The translations under genes and the position numbers were made by a program. From NCBI GenBank assembly GCA_002449915.1, contig DJXY01000161.1, positions 1 to 15,798 on the forward strand: DNA of 15,798 bases. The letters are read 5' to 3'. Positions 14,019-15,798 of the stretch are shown here, one piece after another (position 1 is the stretch's first letter; the number at the start of each line of letters is the position of its first letter). The DNA is from Oribacterium sp. UBA6992 (GTDB lineage Bacteria > Bacillota > Clostridia > Lachnospirales > Lachnospiraceae). The notes beneath the pieces are model-generated. The model searched no databases, was not told the origin of the DNA, and saw only the letters and a list, made by a program, of their open reading frames with translations.

Positions 14019-15590
14019 ATGGATAATTTTAGACTTCTGGGACAAGGGTTTCTCGTTGCACTGACTCCGCAAAACATTGGAGCCGCACTGCTGGGAGCAG
14101 TACTCGGGTTGATTGTTGGTGCAATGCCAGGTATTGGATCACTGGCAGGTGTTGCGCTTCTTTTGCCGCTTACGTATAAATTTAATCCAGCAACTGCGAT
14201 TATTATGCTTGGCGCGTTATATTATTCCAATATGTATGGAGGATCCTTCAGTGCGATTCTTTTAAACATTCCAGGAGATTCTCCTGCAGTTACGACAACC
14301 TTGGATGGCTATCCTATGGCAACAAAGAGGAAACGCCCAGGGCAGGCATTGATGACTGCTAATATGGCTTCTTTTATTGGAGGAACCATCGGGATTTTAA
14401 TTCTAACCTTTACCGGGCCTGGGCTTGCAAAGCTTGGAATCAAATTTGGACCATCTGAAATGACAGCAGTGCTGCTTATTGCAATGACTTCTATTTCCTG
14501 GTTGGTTGGAGAAAATCCGATCAAGGGACTTGTCATTACAGCATTTGGAATTTTAGCTGCATGCATTGGTATGGATACGCTGTCCGGAGCGCCAAGATAT
14601 GATTTTGGAAGTATGCATCTTTTGGGAGGTATCCCTTTTACGCCATTTGTCATAGGTACGGTTGGATTTGCGCAGGTTATTAAACTTGCCAACGACCGTC
14701 AAAAGGATGATAAGGAGCGTTCGGAAAATGCAGTCAGGACGAAGCTTTCCATCAGAGGAGCGCTGTTGACGGCACATGATTTTAAAAGACTTCTGCCACC
14801 GGCTATACGATCCGGACTTATGGGTACGTTTGTAGGCGTCCTTCCGGGAGCCGGAGCTACTACAGGATCCTTTATGGGATATGCAATGCAGAAGAAGTTT
14901 AAGAGTGAAGAACCAATGGGAACTGGGGCAATTGAAGGTATTGCAGCATCGGAAGCTGCCAATAACGCAGCAGCTGCCGGAGCATTTGCGCCTCTTCTGG
15001 CACTGGGAATCCCGGGATCTGGTACAGGCGCAGTGTTGCTTGGTGGTCTGATGATGTGGGGACTTCAACCGGGACCGCTGCTATTCCAAAATGATCCTGA
15101 TTTTTGCTGGGGCTTAATTGCATCATTATTCTTATCGAATTTGCTGACGCTTGCAATTGCAGTTGCTGTTATTCCATTTCTGCTTAAGATCTTGAGTGTT
15201 CCAATCAAATACATGATCCCGATTATTACGGTTGTATGTGTGGTTGGAGCGTATAGTACATCAAACTCCATGTATGGAGTAGTTGTAATGTTTTTGTCTG
15301 GAATCTTCGGATATCTTCTGGATAAAAATGGATTTCCATCAGCACCTATGCTTCTTGCGTTTGTACTTTCGCCGCTGCTTGAAAACAACATGCGGAAGGC
15401 ATTTATCCTTTCAGGCGGTTCGGTAAGCATCTTTTTTACAAGACCAATTACACTAGTACTGATGGTGGTATTTTTTGGATTGATTATTGCATCTCTTATC
15501 AAACAAATGCCATCTAAAAGGCTGACAGCGAGCGCCAAAAAAGGAATTGCAGGGGATGATGCAGCATCCGTGAAGCCAAGTCAGCAATAA
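14019..15590 (+). CDS. tctA: tripartite tricarboxylate transporter, large permease TctA
   Basis: A 523-residue polytopic permease with about 11-12 predicted membrane segments, the usual TctA length. Signature motifs are GAMPGIGSLAG (34-44), NIPGDSP (83-89) with DGYPM (96-100), and their repeat in the second half as GVLPGAGATTG (273-283) and GIPGSGTGA (330-338). This reflects the internal duplication of the family. The C-terminus is a charged cytoplasmic tail. It forms the translocation pathway for a carboxylate captured by TctC. GAAAGGAG about 9 bases upstream supports the start. Substrates known for the family include citrate, other di- and tricarboxylates and aromatic acids; the one used here cannot be read. 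Confidence 0.95.
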   Translation: MDNFRLLGQGFLVALTPQNIGAALLGAVLGLIVGAMPGIGSLAGVALLLPLTYKFNPATAIIMLGALYYSNMYGGSFSAILLNIPGDSPAVTTTLDGYPMATKRKRPGQALMTANMASFIGGTIGILILTFTGPGLAKLGIKFGPSEMTAVLLIAMTSISWLVGENPIKGLVITAFGILAACIGMDTLSGAPRYDFGSMHLLGGIPFTPFVIGTVGFAQVIKLANDRQKDDKERSENAVRTKLSIRGALLTAHDFKRLLPPAIRSGLMGTFVGVLPGAGATTGSFMGYAMQKKFKSEEPMGTGAIEGIAASEAANNAAAAGAFAPLLALGIPGSGTGAVLLGGLMMWGLQPGPLLFQNDPDFCWGLIASLFLSNLLTLAIAVAVIPFLLKILSVPIKYMIPIITVVCVVGAYSTSNSMYGVVVMFLSGIFGYLLDKNGFPSAPMLLAFVLSPLLENNMRKAFILSGGSVSIFFTRPITLVLMVVFFGLIIASLIKQMPSKRLTASAKKGIAGDDAASVKPSQQ

Positions 15591-15643
15591 TAATTTTTAT
15601 GAACTTAAATTTTAAATCATTTCTTACTTAATGGGAGGAAAAC

Positions 15644-15798
15644 ATGAAAAGAAAAGTATTATCGGCACTGTTGATTGGAGCGATGACTGCGGCAGTATTG
15701 GCAGGATGCGGTTCATCTAAAGCTGGAAGTGGTTCAACTACAGCAGCTGGCAGTTCCCAGGCAGAAAAAACAGAGACAAGCGCCGCTGCAGGGACAAG
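15644..15798 (+). CDS. tctC: extracytoplasmic solute-binding lipoprotein TctC (5' part, cut by window)
   Basis: Only the first 51 codons are present. They begin with MKRKVL, a hydrophobic signal segment and a lipobox LAGC with acylated C22. An S/T/G/A-rich linker follows, as is typical of Gram-positive lipoproteins before the folded domain. GGGAGG 5 bases before ATG fixes the start. Position directly after tctA indicates the substrate-binding subunit of the transporter, tethered to the outer face of the membrane. The identity as TctC rests on context, since the binding domain lies outside the window. The 53-base spacer after tctA has no terminator or promoter of note. Confidence 0.75.
   Translation, partial: MKRKVLSALLIGAMTAAVLAGCGSSKAGSGSTTAAGSSQAEKTETSAAAGT

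Overview
The window looks like a chromosome segment of a Bacillota/Clostridia organism, most likely Lachnospiraceae. This rests on strong AGGAGG ribosome sites, moderate GC with AT-rich spacers, a clostridial-type iron-sulfur L-serine dehydratase alpha chain, a transketolase split into two genes, and a PrpR-type sigma-54 activator. The taxonomic call is inference, not a database result.

Layout. (1) 1-416 is the 3' end of an L-serine dehydratase alpha gene. It converges on, and overlaps by 15 bp, a small flavoprotein gene (402-1097, minus) whose NAD(P)H-binding domain seems replaced by a polar linker. A rho-independent terminator for the serine dehydratase lies inside the flavoprotein gene. 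(2) 1451-7790 is a seven-gene plus-strand operon: TIM-barrel sugar isomerase/epimerase, Asp/Glu-racemase-like protein, transketolase N and C subunits, two further paralogous TIM-barrel isomerases, and an HprA-like D-2-hydroxyacid dehydrogenase. It ends at a 12-bp hairpin (7846-7875). (3) 7967-11157 is a regulatory cassette: a PrpR_N-PAS-AAA+-Fis sigma-54 activator whose stop overlaps the start of a sigma-54 (RpoN) gene, closed by a 19-bp-stem terminator. (4) 11506-13229 encodes a PdxA-family dehydrogenase and a small transaldolase. (5) 13538 to the right edge encodes a tripartite tricarboxylate-type transporter in the order TctB, TctA, TctC (TctC cut by the window).

The main discovery is regulatory. 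Each of the three metabolic or transport units is preceded by a nearly perfect -24/-12 promoter (TGGCAC/T-N5-TTGCT at 1359, 11424 and 13453), 70-92 bp before its first start codon. Upstream of each, roughly 170-260 bp before the predicted transcript start, are copies of TGAAACA or its complement TGTTTCA. The activator and its sigma factor are encoded between the units they probably control and seem to have their own sigma-A promoter. The window therefore reads as a self-contained sigma-54 regulon.

Functionally the set suggests uptake of a small carboxylate or sugar acid by TctABC, oxidation (possibly with decarboxylation) by the PdxA and HprA relatives, isomerisation by three TIM-barrel enzymes, and carbon exchange with central metabolism through transketolase and transaldolase. 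No sugar or sugar-acid kinase is visible in the window. The exact substrate cannot be read from the sequence.
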